From CAZUVM01 sp964623885 (GTDB lineage: Bacteria > Verrucomicrobiota > Verrucomicrobiia > Limisphaerales > UBA8199): 27,788 nucleotides of DNA. The number at the start of each line of letters is the position of its first letter. The stretch's first letter is position 1. The stretch covers positions 1 through 27,788 of the forward strand of contig CAZUVM010000196.1 in NCBI GenBank assembly GCA_964623885.1, read 5' to 3'. Below, piece after piece: positions 14,154 to 22,697 of this stretch. Both the position numbers and the translations under genes were made by a program. The notes under the pieces are model-generated. The model was not told the origin of the DNA, ran no database searches, and was given only the letters and a program-made list of their open reading frames with translations.

Positions 14154-15242
14154 CTAAGTCAGAATGCGCCTGCCTTCGTCGAGGAAGATGCCTTTGAAAT
14201 TCATTTCGAGCGCTTGAGGATTGGTCGCTTTGCCAAGAGCTTCCTGTTCGCTGACTTTTCCAGCTTTGACCAGATTGAACAAGGCCTGGTTGAAATTGAT
14301 CATGCCGTCATCCACCCCGGTTTCAATCGCTGCCGGGAGTTTGTCCAGCCGGTTTTCCTCGATTAGCTTCTTAACGGTGGGGGTGTTGATCATGATTTCC
14401 AGGGCCGGAGTCATGCTGCCCGCGATGGTACTAACCATGCGCTGGCAAACGACGGCTTGTAGCGTGCCCGCTAGTTGGCGGCGTATTTGTTCGCGCTCAT
14501 CCGCTTTGAAGAAATCAAGAATACGGCTGACGGACTGCGCGGCATTTGTGGTGTGCAGGGTGGACAGCACGAGGTGACCCGTATCCGCAGCGCTCATGGA
14601 CGCGGTGAAACTAATGGAATCACGCATTTCGCCGATCATGATGATGTCAGGGTCCTGGCGGAGGACATGCTTGAGCGCATGGTGGAATGATAGCGTGTCC
14701 AGGCCTACTTCACGTTGTTCGACGACACATTGGTTGTCTTCGAAAACATACTCAATTGGGTCTTCAAGAGTGATGATATGCTTTTTGAAATTGGCATTGA
14801 TGTGCTCGATCATGGCGGCGAGCGTGGTGGACTTGCCGCAACCCGTCGATCCGGCGATTAAGACAATACCACGCGGCGACTCGGCGATGCGGCGAATTTG
14901 TTCGAGCAAGCCCAACTCCTCGAAACTAGGAACGACGGTCTTGACATAGCGCATGGCCAGGCACCATTGGCCCCGTTGCTGGAACAGATTAGTGCGAAAG
15001 CGGCCAATGCCGGGGACAAAGTAGGAAAAGTCGATTTCCCGTTCTTGTTCGAGTCGCTTCTTCAGGTGGGCTGGGGCAACGTGATCGACGACATTATTCA
15101 TCCATTCGGGAGTGGGGTGCGGGCATTCAATCGCGATGAGCTGCCGATTGATGCGGAAAATGATCGGAGTCGCAATCTTGACGTGGACGTCCGAGGCGCC
15201 GCCTTCCACCGCTGTTTTCAAAATCCGATGAAACAGTTCCAT
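14154..15242 (-). CDS. pilT: Type IV pilus retraction ATPase, PilT/PilU family
   Basis: 362 residues. The N-terminal PAS-like domain starts GGASDVHVK. The ATPase core has Walker A GSTGCGKST (131-139), an Asp box TLEDPIEYVF, Walker B DIIMIGEMRD (199-208) and a His box STLHTTNAA. The protein would power pilus retraction at the inner membrane as a hexamer. The C-terminal AIRNLIRE signature of classical PilT is replaced by TVKKLIEE (289-296), so this may be a PilT paralogue or PilU-like protein. It starts at ATG 15242 after a 236-base gap and a terminator that separates it from the gene before it, so it probably has its own promoter. No other pilus machinery gene is near except the PilZ-like gene. 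Confidence 0.9.
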   Translation of the reverse strand: MELFHRILKTAVEGGASDVHVKIATPIIFRINRQLIAIECPHPTPEWMNNVVDHVAPAHLKKRLEQEREIDFSYFVPGIGRFRTNLFQQRGQWCLAMRYVKTVVPSFEELGLLEQIRRIAESPRGIVLIAGSTGCGKSTTLAAMIEHINANFKKHIITLEDPIEYVFEDNQCVVEQREVGLDTLSFHHALKHVLRQDPDIIMIGEMRDSISFTASMSAADTGHLVLSTLHTTNAAQSVSRILDFFKADEREQIRRQLAGTLQAVVCQRMVSTIAGSMTPALEIMINTPTVKKLIEENRLDKLPAAIETGVDDGMINFNQALFNLVKAGKVSEQEALGKATNPQALEMNFKGIFLDEGRRILT

Positions 15243-15478
15243 GGGCGGCAGAGTAACAACCTGAGCCAGGGAACCAAAGTGGAAAAATGTGAGGCATGTG
15301 ATGGACTAAGCCCAAGAGTGAGAGCAGCTGATTCTGCCGCCAATGATTTGATTCAGGACGTGACGGACGGCCCCTGTCATTCGCATTTCCTCGCGTTCAG
15401 CAACAGGAGCAATCCCGACTGAGAACGTCGCAGCAGCCAAATACTAAAGAAATATCCAAGTTTTCGACAAACAACAAA

Positions 15479-15504
15479 AGCCGAACCGATGAAACGGTTC
15501 GGCT
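15479..15504 (-). terminator. Intrinsic terminator after the PilZ-like gene
   Basis: AGCCGAACCG (15479-15488), loop ATGAAA and CGGTTCGGCT (15495-15504) form a perfect ten-base stem. On the minus strand it is followed by TTTTGTTGTTTG. It lies 30 bases after the stop of the PilZ-like gene and most likely ends the whole coaD-to-pilZ transcript. Confidence 0.88.
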
Positions 15505-15533
15505 TGGCTGGAAAATGATCAGCGCGTGCTCTT

Positions 15534-15854
15534 TTAAAGGAGCTGGGCAAAAGCCATGGCGCTAAGCCGCGCCTCGGCTTGCTTCGAAAGGCCAGTGAAA
15601 ACCATCGAAACATGATAACCCGTGTGCTTATTGCCGGTACAGGATATGACGACCCCGTTACAATGGACTTTGCTGTTGTCTCGCGGCGATTGGAGCGTCA
15701 AGGTCATTTCCGCCCATGGGGAAAACGGATTATTGCTGCGAAATTCTATCCCGTTCTTGTGGATAATTACCGAGTCCGGGGAGAGGGAGAGTTTGGTTTG
15801 CCCAACAGTAACCTGATGAATTGGGCCCGCGATTTCAGCTTTTCTGGCGCTCAT
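15534..15854 (-). CDS. PilZ-like small protein
   Basis: 106 residues. After a short N terminus the chain reads as a six-strand barrel typical of PilZ: the strand pair around SVIIHKNGIEFRSNN, then WAEMTLTLQSP, VHCNGVVISCTG and TGYHVSMVFTGLS, and a final amphipathic helix. The two c-di-GMP contacts of canonical PilZ domains (RxxxR and D/NxSxxG) are not clearly present, so it may not bind the nucleotide. It is the last gene before an intrinsic terminator and is followed by pilT, which fits a link to type IV pili or surface behaviour. The family call is tentative. The gap from fabH is 80 bases. Confidence 0.5.
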   Translation of the reverse strand: MSARKAEIAGPIHQVTVGQTKLSLSPDSVIIHKNGIEFRSNNPFSPWAEMTLTLQSPRDNSKVHCNGVVISCTGNKHTGYHVSMVFTGLSKQAEARLSAMAFAQLL

Positions 15855-15934
15855 ACGACTGCATTTACGATAACATGCCTCATTAAAACGTCAAATCCGT
15901 TTTTACCACGACAAGAAGCCGGATTTCTCCCCCG

Positions 15935-16972
15935 TTACCACTCGATTACAGCCGCGCCCCAGGTCAGACCCGCTCCGAAGACAACCAGCAACAGCAGGTC
16001 GCCTCGCTGGACCTGGCCCGATTCCACCGCCTCATCCAGAGCGATAGCGACGGAGGCTGCAGACGTGTTGCCGTATTTATGAACATTGATAAAAAGCTGT
16101 TCGGGCCTGGCGCCCAACCGCTCGCCGACAGCATCGATGATCCGTCGGTTGGCTTGGTGGGGAATAACGAGCTTGATGCGTGAAATGTCGATTTCGCAAC
16201 GGCGCAGGGCTTCCTGGGCAGCGGTCATCATTGCCTGCACGGCGTTCTTAAAAGTTTCTTTGCCTTCCATGCGCAGGAAATGCATGCGGCCGTTAACCGA
16301 TTCAATTGAGGCCGGGCAGCGACTGCCGCCGCCGGCCATAAAGAGCAGATCAGCCTTGCGTCCATCAGCACCCATAACGGCGGTAAGCAAGCCGTGGGAC
16401 TCTGGCCGGTTCCGCAATACCGCGGCACCCGCGCCATCACCAAAAAGCACACATGTGTTGCGGTCCCGCCAGTCCACGATCGAGGAGAGCTTTTCGGCGC
16501 CGATCACTAGCACGGTGTCATAAGTCCGCGACATAATGAATTGTTGCGCGACTTCCAGAGCATAAATAAAGCCGGCGCACGCTGCCTCCAAATCGAATGC
16601 GGCAGCGCGATGAGCGCCGAGCTTCTGCTGAATTAATGCTGCGGTGGACGGAAAAGGCATGTCGGGAGTAATCGTAGCGACCACAATCAGGTCGATCTGC
16701 TCAGCAGCAACGCCAGCTTTCTGCATAGCACGCAAAGCCGCCCGCGCTCCGAGATCGGAGGTGTATTCATCTTTGGGCGCCAACCGACGTTCCTTGATTC
16801 CCGTTCGCGTCGTGATCCATTCATCCGAGGTGTCGACCATCTTCTCCAGGTCGGCATTGGTCAGGATTCTTTCGGGGACGTATGATCCGACACCGGCGAT
16901 CGAACAAGTACGTCCTTCAAAATTAAAACGCGCGCGGGGGTTTTTAAATTTGGCTTTGGGCAGAGGGCTCAC
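15935..16972 (-). CDS. fabH: 3-oxoacyl-[acyl-carrier-protein] synthase III
   Basis: 345 residues. The KAS III catalytic triad is visible: Cys132 in DLEAACAGF, His272 in VIPHQANRRI and Asn302 in YGNTSAAS. The family opening GVGSYVPERILTNADLEKMVDTSDEWI is intact. The protein carries about 20 extra N-terminal residues (rich in Lys and Arg) compared with E. coli FabH, starting from GTG 16972; no other start codon lies before the conserved core. The enzyme starts fatty-acid synthesis by condensing acetyl-CoA (or a branched acyl-CoA) with malonyl-ACP in the cytoplasm. It follows plsX in the classical rpmF-plsX-fabH order, with a gap of 84 bases. Confidence 0.95.
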   Translation of the reverse strand: MSPLPKAKFKNPRARFNFEGRTCSIAGVGSYVPERILTNADLEKMVDTSDEWITTRTGIKERRLAPKDEYTSDLGARAALRAMQKAGVAAEQIDLIVVATITPDMPFPSTAALIQQKLGAHRAAAFDLEAACAGFIYALEVAQQFIMSRTYDTVLVIGAEKLSSIVDWRDRNTCVLFGDGAGAAVLRNRPESHGLLTAVMGADGRKADLLFMAGGGSRCPASIESVNGRMHFLRMEGKETFKNAVQAMMTAAQEALRRCEIDISRIKLVIPHQANRRIIDAVGERLGARPEQLFINVHKYGNTSAASVAIALDEAVESGQVQRGDLLLLVVFGAGLTWGAAVIEW

Positions 16973-17056
16973 TTAGGAGTCGGGATTTTCAGTTTTGTAT
17001 TGATGATTGACGAAAAGCATTTTTCTTCACACAGCATGGCCCCAAGGGGTTGAGCG

Positions 17057-18106
17057 CTAAGATTCGGAAAGCACGGCCGCTGTTGCGGATTCAACGGATG
17101 GCAGCCGTTCGCTCGCGCGCGCAATATCTTGCGCGATACGCTCTTTTACCTGGTGCTGGAGGTTCTCGGTGCTAACGCGGATGGCGCTGGCGATAGCCCG
17201 CTCGCGGGCGGACCCATGCGCCTTCAAAACAGTTCCGTTAAAGCCCAATAAGGGCGCGCCACCATAAACCTCAGGATCCATTCGCCGGCGGATGGCGCGG
17301 AAGGCATTTTGCGCGAGCAACGCTCCGAGCTGGCGCCGGGCGCTGGCGGTCAACTCACGCTTGAGCATGGAAAACAGGGCCAATGCCAGGCTCTCACAGG
17401 TCTTCAAAACAATGTTGCCGACAAAACCGTCGCAAACAACAACATCAACATGGTTTTTGAACAAGTCATGGCCCTCGACGTTGCCGATAAAATCAAGGTC
17501 AAGCTGGCGGCACAATTTGAAGGCCTCCAGCGTCAACTCGTTGCCTTTGGAGTCTTCAGTGCCAATGCTGAGGATGCCCACGCGCGGATTTTGGCAGCCA
17601 AGAATTTCGCGTGAATAAATGCTGCCCATAACGGCGTATTGCGCGAGGTGCAAGGGCTTGCATTCGACGTTGGCGCCGGAATCCAGAAGGACGAAGTGAT
17701 GGTCGGGAGTTGGAATGATGGTGGCAATGCCGCCGCGATCCACGCCAGGAATACGTCCCAATTTGAGCGTTGCGGCAGTGAACAAGCCCCCGGTGTTGCC
17801 GACCGAGATCACGGCATCCGCTGTGCCCTCGTGCACCAATTCGACCGCGCGGACCAGAGAACAATCCCTCTTTCTACGCACGGCCGACACAGGCTTATCC
17901 TCCATCGTCAGAACTTCGCTGGCGTGCACGACCCGGACGCGGTGGTCGCGAAAACCGCCGCGTGGCAAAGCGGCGTGGATTTCGGTTTTATGGCCGACCA
18001 GGAAAAGCGCCGAAATGCGCTCATCCGCTTGAAGGGCGCGGATGGCGCCTTCAATCACCACGCCACACCCATGATCGCCCCCCATGACATCCACTGCGAT
18101 GCGCAT
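17057..18106 (-). CDS. plsX: Phosphate acyltransferase PlsX
   Basis: 349 residues from ATG 18106, where MRIAVDVMGGDHG is the standard PlsX N terminus. An earlier in-frame start at 18244 would overlap rpmF and add a non-conserved leader. Further landmarks are DAVISVGNTGGLFTAATLKLG, LLDSGANVECKP, NVEGHDLF and VVVCDGFVGNIVLK. The enzyme converts acyl-ACP and phosphate to acyl phosphate for PlsY in phospholipid synthesis, as a peripheral membrane protein. It is 38 bases after rpmF and is followed by fabH, so it is part of the lipid operon. The C-terminal tail is Ala/Ser-rich. Confidence 0.95.
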   Translation of the reverse strand: MRIAVDVMGGDHGCGVVIEGAIRALQADERISALFLVGHKTEIHAALPRGGFRDHRVRVVHASEVLTMEDKPVSAVRRKRDCSLVRAVELVHEGTADAVISVGNTGGLFTAATLKLGRIPGVDRGGIATIIPTPDHHFVLLDSGANVECKPLHLAQYAVMGSIYSREILGCQNPRVGILSIGTEDSKGNELTLEAFKLCRQLDLDFIGNVEGHDLFKNHVDVVVCDGFVGNIVLKTCESLALALFSMLKRELTASARRQLGALLAQNAFRAIRRRMDPEVYGGAPLLGFNGTVLKAHGSARERAIASAIRVSTENLQHQVKERIAQDIARASERLPSVESATAAVLSES

Positions 18107-18144
18107 AAGCAAAGGCGCGTCGGGCTCCTGACCGCGCCGGGACT

Positions 18145-18333
18145 TCAGGCACCCGCGGTGACGCTTAATACCTGCCGGCCTTTGTAATAGCCACAAGCCG
18201 GACAGACTCGATGCGGCACGTAGGGCGCGGCACATTGCGGACAAGTGCTGAGCTGAGGCAGTTTGAGCGCGCTGTTATAGGCGCGGCGCATGCGCTGACG
18301 GCTCTTGGACGGTTTGCGTTTTGGGACACCCAT
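18145..18333 (-). CDS. rpmF: 50S ribosomal protein L32
   Basis: 62 residues. The start MGVPKRKPSKSRQRMRRA is the usual basic tail of L32, and the zinc ribbon has the full set of ligands: Cys31, Cys34, Cys44 and Cys47 (CPQC and CPAC), so it is the zinc-binding (C+) form. It belongs to the large ribosomal subunit. It lies 11 bases after yceD and 38 before plsX, the conserved order in many bacteria. No clear ribosome-binding site was seen, which suggests coupling to the upstream gene. Confidence 0.97.
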   Translation of the reverse strand: MGVPKRKPSKSRQRMRRAYNSALKLPQLSTCPQCAAPYVPHRVCPACGYYKGRQVLSVTAGA

Positions 18334-18345
18334 AGAGATCTAGTC

Positions 18346-18834
18346 TTAAAATTTCAATTTGTTCAGTTCGTTCCAGGCCGGCGAAGCCGCATCCGGAGGG
18401 TTGCTGTGGCCGGCATATTTGGGCTTGCCCACATAAGTGCCAGGCAATCCGCGACATTCCGCGTCACACAACGGATGTGGCGGAAACTCGAGCAGAATAT
18501 CCTCCCGGATGTAGGGCGTCAAGTCCACGCAATCGTTGCTAACCGGGGCCGCGTCCTCGCCCTCCAGGGGCAGGTGCAAGGCCCAGTTCGGCAAGTTAAG
18601 CTCGTAGGAAAACGCTTTCAAACATCGGACGCACTGGCAATCCAGAACAATTCGCAGTTGACCCGTGATGAGCAGTCCGTCCTGGATTTTCTGCACCTCC
18701 AGCGCATATTCGAGAGGTCGATTCAGGCGGATAATCTCATCGCGGGTCTCGATATCCAGCTCGGCAGTCGAAAGCTTGTCTTCCAAATGCAGATTGTGCG
18801 CCTCCAGGTGGCGCAGGTTTATCAATAATGGCAT
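18346..18834 (-). CDS. yceD: YceD/DUF177 family protein
   Basis: 162 residues. The central CQCVRCLKAF (Cys66, Cys68 and Cys71) matches the DUF177 C-x-R-C motif, and VDLTPYIREDILLEFPPHPLC matches the conserved C-terminal part. DUF177 proteins are associated with 23S rRNA accumulation in E. coli and chloroplasts and are nearly always encoded just before rpmF, as here. A strong GAGGAG ribosome-binding site precedes the ATG at 18834. It begins 11 bases after the coaD stop. The C-terminal extension after about residue 125 (GTYVGKPKYAG and an Asn/Pro-rich piece) is longer than in E. coli. Confidence 0.9.
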   Translation of the reverse strand: MPLLINLRHLEAHNLHLEDKLSTAELDIETRDEIIRLNRPLEYALEVQKIQDGLLITGQLRIVLDCQCVRCLKAFSYELNLPNWALHLPLEGEDAAPVSNDCVDLTPYIREDILLEFPPHPLCDAECRGLPGTYVGKPKYAGHSNPPDAASPAWNELNKLKF

Positions 18835-18845
18835 ATTTTTCTCCT

Positions 18846-19334
18846 CTAAGCTGGCGCCGCACTCAGCTTCTCAGCCAGGGCACTCCGCACGTGCGCCGGA
18901 ACAAACGCACTGACGTCACCACCCAAAGTCGCGATCTCTTTGACAATTCTCGAACTCAGGAAGGTGTAAGTATCCTTGGGCATCATAAAAATCGTTTCGA
19001 TGCGCTCGTTTAACTTACGATTCATCAGCGCCAACTGGAATTCAAACTCAAAATCCGAAACCGCGCGGAGGCCGCGGATAACAGCTTGAGCGTCCCGACG
19101 TTCGACATACTCAACCAGCAAACCGTCAAACGAATCAGCTTCCACCTGGGGCATGTGCCGCACGGCTTGGGCGACCATTTGCAGCCGTTCATCCAGGCTG
19201 AAGAGGGGGTGCTTGCTTTCGTTGCGCGCCACAGCCACCACGACACGGTCGAACAGCTTGGTGGCGCGTTGCGCCACGTCCAGGTGACCATTCGTAAGGG
19301 GATCGAAGCTGCCGGGATAAATCACCGTTCGCAT
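18846..19334 (-). CDS. coaD: Pantetheine-phosphate adenylyltransferase
   Basis: 162 residues from ATG 19334, preceded by AAGGTG. The start MRTVIYPGSFDPLTNGHLD contains the nucleotidyltransferase T-x-G-H motif (Thr14 to His17). RGLR (87-90) and the SSRIVKE segment near 128 are conserved CoaD elements. The enzyme transfers AMP from ATP to 4'-phosphopantetheine to give dephospho-CoA in the cytoplasm. A longer in-frame start at 19454 would run into the cyclase gene and adds a non-conserved Arg-rich leader. The gap to the upstream cyclase stop is only about 10 bases, so the two are likely cotranscribed. CoA supply fits the lipid genes downstream. Confidence 0.96.
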   Translation of the reverse strand: MRTVIYPGSFDPLTNGHLDVAQRATKLFDRVVVAVARNESKHPLFSLDERLQMVAQAVRHMPQVEADSFDGLLVEYVERRDAQAVIRGLRAVSDFEFEFQLALMNRKLNERIETIFMMPKDTYTFLSSRIVKEIATLGGDVSAFVPAHVRSALAEKLSAAPA

Positions 19335-19344
19335 GCCGCACACC

Positions 19345-21705
19345 TTAGCCGGGATTCGAACCCTGACAAAGCGGAATTGAATTCGTGTCTGAGGCCGCAC
19401 CGGGAGGCTGAGCCTCGGGGAATGAAACTTGCCGAGAACCCCAGGGAACTTCATAAACTGCGACGGGTTGGCGAAATCCTTTTAGCGTGATCGGCTTGTC
19501 CAGCCGGATACAAGTGGACGCCAGGGCCGGATCGTCTCGTTGCAGATGCTGATAAGTGGATTGGCTGATGAAGACACGGCCACGGCCGGAAGCGCCTTCG
19601 AGACGGCTGGCCAGGTTCACTTCCCGGCCAAACACAGTGTAATTTCCCTGCCGAGCAACGCCTTTTATCTCTGAGCCCATAAGACCGACCGTGACCATCC
19701 CGGAGTTAATCCCGGTGCCCAGGTACAGAACGGCGAGCATCGGCCGCGGAGCAAGTCCAGCCGCTACGCGCGCCTGATTTTCCAGCCGCCGCTTTTCATT
19801 TTCCTCGGCCCGTTGCCGGTTTAGATCGTCGATCGCGCGCTGGGCGGCAATCGCTGCGCGAACGCAAGCGAGGGCATGACGACGGTCCGGGTTGGGAGCG
19901 CCCCAAAACGCCATGACACAATCCCCGATAAATTTATCCCAAACGCCATCGTGTTCGAGGACGATGTCGGCCACCACGCCTAAATATTGATTGATGGTGG
20001 CCAGTGTTTCCCGGGCCTGATCATCGAAACAGGACTCGGCGGCGCTGCCCTCCAATCCATTTTGACGCACGAATTCAGCGACGCGTTCCTGGCTGGCATC
20101 CGTGAATTCGGTAAAGTCGCGCACGTCCGCAAACAGGACGGTGACCTCGCGGCGCGCACCTTGCAAAGTCAGCTTTTCGGCCTGCAAGAGCACGTTGGCG
20201 ATTTTGGGTGAAACGATCGTGGAAAGGACCGCCCGGGTTCGCCGGCGCTCAGCTTGTTCGAAGACCACGCGCCAGGTCAGAAGACACACATAAATCATGA
20301 CGCAGGCGCCGAACACCGGTAGAACCAGAGGCAACCAGTAGCGCGTATCAATATAAAGTCGTACCGCAAGAGCGACGTAGCCGCCGATCACCAGAGCGAC
20401 CGCGACCGAAGCGAAGACGCCGCGCAGGCGCCAGGTCAGCAGCGCCGCCGTGATTCCGAGAAGCGTAATTAGCGCAAAATCGATTGCCAGCGGCGAGCGG
20501 TGGATGAAACGATCCGTGATAATCGAGTTTGCGACATTCCAGTGCTTGCTCACCAGGAGAGTATCCTCACTGATCGCGGTGGCGCCTCGATCGGTGAGGT
20601 TATTGCCGAGCAGCGCACTGGAGCCGATGACCGCCAGCTTGCCGCGCCACGGAGAGGACAACTCGTTGGTACGTCCTGCCAATCGAAGCTTATCTTGAGC
20701 GAGCAAAGCATAGAACGGCTCCCGGGTAAGTTGACGACTGTTTGTGGGCAGTTCCCAGTTGATGAAAAAGTAACCCTCGTGATCCACCGGGATAATCCGC
20801 CGCAGCCCCCCATGTCCAGGCAGCGTGATTTTTCCATGTGCCAAATCGATATTCGCGCTCGATAAATCCAGTTGCAGTTCGATCGCTGCCAGCCATACGC
20901 CCATGTGCCAAACCCGCACTTCGGTGAAAGGTTTGGCCTTGGCCGCCATTCCAGCAGGCAGCTTCTCTCCGGCCAAATCCGCTACATCGAAGTTGCCTTG
21001 TGCATCGAGTGCAATAGTGATGTCCCCAAGCTCAGCCGCACGCGGGAGCACAATAGCATGGCGAGTTACGCGAGCCTGTCGCAGATCGACCGCATAATCC
21101 GGATCCTGCTCGAGTTGTCGAAAAGCGGGATGCCAACGGCGGTAAATCCTGAACGCCTTGGCTCGCCGCAGCACACCGTCCGAATCCCGGTCCGCGGAGG
21201 CGTCGCCCACCGCCACCGCGTTGGTGAAGAACAAGTCGGGCGGAGCCATATCCGGCGAAATCGCCAGCACGACATTGCTGGCGAGGCGCATTTGGAGAGC
21301 GAAAAACGCGTCGGATTCCATGGTGGTGCCATCGGCCATCAACACCGGAGGATGGTCGGGACGTAGATCCGGAAAGAAGATATCGAAGGCTACCGCCCTG
21401 GCATGCTGGGCCGAAAGTTCATGTATCAGGCGCCCGTAAACCTGGCGCGGCCACAGCAGGCCGAAATGATAGCCCAGGGAACTATCCAGAGCGACACGTT
21501 TGGCGCTCTCCTCGTCAATGAAAACAAATCCAAGGTTGTTGGCGGCCGGGGTGGGGAAGCGCAGCGCGGCGCGAGCCCGCAGGTCAAAGGTCATTCTTTC
21601 CAACCGCTCTATGAAGTCCGGCTCCCAGTAACGCAGCAGGCAGACAAGGGCAATGACACCGAAAGCTATCAAAACGGGAACCCGTTTGAGCGGCTTTGGC
21701 TTCAC
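19345..21705 (-). CDS. CHASE2-domain class III nucleotide cyclase
   Basis: About 786 residues from GTG 21705. A first membrane helix (VLIAFGVIALVCLL) is followed by an extracytoplasmic CHASE2 sensor domain up to about residue 400 (landmarks FDLRAR near the start, FDIFFPDLRPD and GKLAVIGSSALLGN). Three more helices follow (LITLLGITAALLTW onward), then a class III cyclase domain: VTVLFADVRDFTEF with the first metal Asp, DKFIGDCVMAFWGAPNPD with the Lys and second metal Asp, and FGREVNLASRLEGASG with the transition-state Asn and Arg. The residue that usually pairs with the Lys to choose adenine (Asp in G-D-x-V-N) is Arg here, so ATP specificity is not certain. The frame extends to TTG 21738, but that lies in the upstream terminator. 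It ends 10 bases from coaD. Confidence 0.88.
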   Translation of the reverse strand: MKPKPLKRVPVLIAFGVIALVCLLRYWEPDFIERLERMTFDLRARAALRFPTPAANNLGFVFIDEESAKRVALDSSLGYHFGLLWPRQVYGRLIHELSAQHARAVAFDIFFPDLRPDHPPVLMADGTTMESDAFFALQMRLASNVVLAISPDMAPPDLFFTNAVAVGDASADRDSDGVLRRAKAFRIYRRWHPAFRQLEQDPDYAVDLRQARVTRHAIVLPRAAELGDITIALDAQGNFDVADLAGEKLPAGMAAKAKPFTEVRVWHMGVWLAAIELQLDLSSANIDLAHGKITLPGHGGLRRIIPVDHEGYFFINWELPTNSRQLTREPFYALLAQDKLRLAGRTNELSSPWRGKLAVIGSSALLGNNLTDRGATAISEDTLLVSKHWNVANSIITDRFIHRSPLAIDFALITLLGITAALLTWRLRGVFASVAVALVIGGYVALAVRLYIDTRYWLPLVLPVFGACVMIYVCLLTWRVVFEQAERRRTRAVLSTIVSPKIANVLLQAEKLTLQGARREVTVLFADVRDFTEFTDASQERVAEFVRQNGLEGSAAESCFDDQARETLATINQYLGVVADIVLEHDGVWDKFIGDCVMAFWGAPNPDRRHALACVRAAIAAQRAIDDLNRQRAEENEKRRLENQARVAAGLAPRPMLAVLYLGTGINSGMVTVGLMGSEIKGVARQGNYTVFGREVNLASRLEGASGRGRVFISQSTYQHLQRDDPALASTCIRLDKPITLKGFRQPVAVYEVPWGSRQVSFPEAQPPGAASDTNSIPLCQGSNPG

Positions 21706-21719
21706 CCCGTCAACGAAAC

Positions 21720-21751
21720 AAAAAAGCCAGAGCAACACAAGGCTGCTCTGG
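21720..21751 (-). terminator. Intrinsic terminator after the FecR-domain gene
   Basis: CCAGAGCA (21727-21734) pairs perfectly with TGCTCTGG (21744-21751) over a nine-base loop. On the minus strand the stem runs into C and then six Ts (21725-21720). It lies 30 bases after the FecR gene and 15 before the cyclase GTG start, so it separates or attenuates cyclase transcription. Confidence 0.82.
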
Positions 21752-21781
21752 TTTTAAGAAATCGGCTTTGGGTTCGAGCTA

Positions 21782-22660
21782 CTACGGTTGAGCGACACCT
21801 GCAGGTGGGAACGGCGGGGTCGGGCCCGGAGGATTGGAAGGAGGTCCAACCGGCGAAACATTGTAGATGGTTTTGTCCACGACAAAAACGGTAGCCGGGG
21901 TTGACTGCACGTAGCGCAGAGCAGCACTGAGATTTTGGAACGCCTGCATCGCGGCGTGAGACAGCGGCGTGAGTTCGCCTGAGCGAGCGTCATATTGCTG
22001 CCCGCCGGAAACAACTTGAGTGACCACGTTGCCTTTAGCATCCACCCAAGCCAAAACCACGGAGCCGACGAATACCCGGACGACGCCCTCAGCCGTAACG
22101 TCGTAAAGTGTTCCGCGAATGCCGGCCACGCCATTAGGCAGCTTGATCTCGTATTTGGATGCGGACGACATCTTCTTCACGTTACCGGAGACGCGCCCAA
22201 CCTTCAGGTCGAGCTGAGTGTCGGTAACCGTGTCCGCGCCCGTGTGCGTGGAAGCAAGCTTATCAATACCCAGCGCCGAGTTTTCCCAAACGCGAACAAC
22301 GTTCTGTTCGGATGATGGTTGATAAGCACTCGCACCCGCGCCGGTGGTAGTGTAAGAAGAGGGAACGGTGGGGTGATAAACCGCCGGAGCAGGAGCCGTC
22401 GCGGGGGTACCGGAGTCGCTCAAGACGAGGTCGACAAAGGAGCCTTGTTCGGTGCTGGTCTGGATAACGGTGCCGGGCTTGAGCACCATGCCTTTCTTAA
22501 GGGGCTGCCAGGAATTATTTCCCATGGTGTACCGCGCGTTGCCTTTGATGCGTATAACAGTGGCGACGCCATTGACCGTTTGGGCTGCCACGCTGGAAAT
22601 CATCGCCAAAGCGACGGCCGAGAGGACCAAACCATTGATGAGCCTACGAGTGTGTTTCAT
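21782..22660 (-). CDS. Secreted FecR-domain protein
   Basis: 292 residues. A signal peptide (LINGLVLSAVALAMISSVAAQ) leads into a strand-rich FecR domain: VIRIKGNARYT, WQPLKKGMVLKPGTVIQTS, SFVDLVLSDSG, then after a Ser/Thr/Pro-rich insert LDLKVGRVSGNVKKM, YEIKLPNGVAGIRGTLYDV and VFVGSVVLAWVD. The pattern K-T-P-x-G-x-x-G-x-R-G-T of FecR families is here KLPNGVAGIRGT. The C-terminal end is Pro-rich. It has no membrane helix beyond the signal, so it is an exported FecR-type protein and not an anti-sigma factor. FecR-domain genes commonly sit next to CHASE2 cyclase genes, as here, and may act with that sensor. AGGAGC precedes ATG 22660. Confidence 0.88.
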   Translation of the reverse strand: MKHTRRLINGLVLSAVALAMISSVAAQTVNGVATVIRIKGNARYTMGNNSWQPLKKGMVLKPGTVIQTSTEQGSFVDLVLSDSGTPATAPAPAVYHPTVPSSYTTTGAGASAYQPSSEQNVVRVWENSALGIDKLASTHTGADTVTDTQLDLKVGRVSGNVKKMSSASKYEIKLPNGVAGIRGTLYDVTAEGVVRVFVGSVVLAWVDAKGNVVTQVVSGGQQYDARSGELTPLSHAAMQAFQNLSAALRYVQSTPATVFVVDKTIYNVSPVGPPSNPPGPTPPFPPAGVAQP

Positions 22661-22697
22661 ATTTGCTCCTGCTCAAATAACTGCATTGTTTGACGCC

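Noticed and set aside
15377..15613. A 78-codon minus-strand frame between the PilZ-like gene and pilT
   Set aside because: It runs through the perfect intrinsic terminator and overlaps the end of the PilZ-like gene in another frame.
18211..18828. A 205-codon plus-strand frame across rpmF and yceD
   Set aside because: It lies opposite two well-supported genes and has no family signature.
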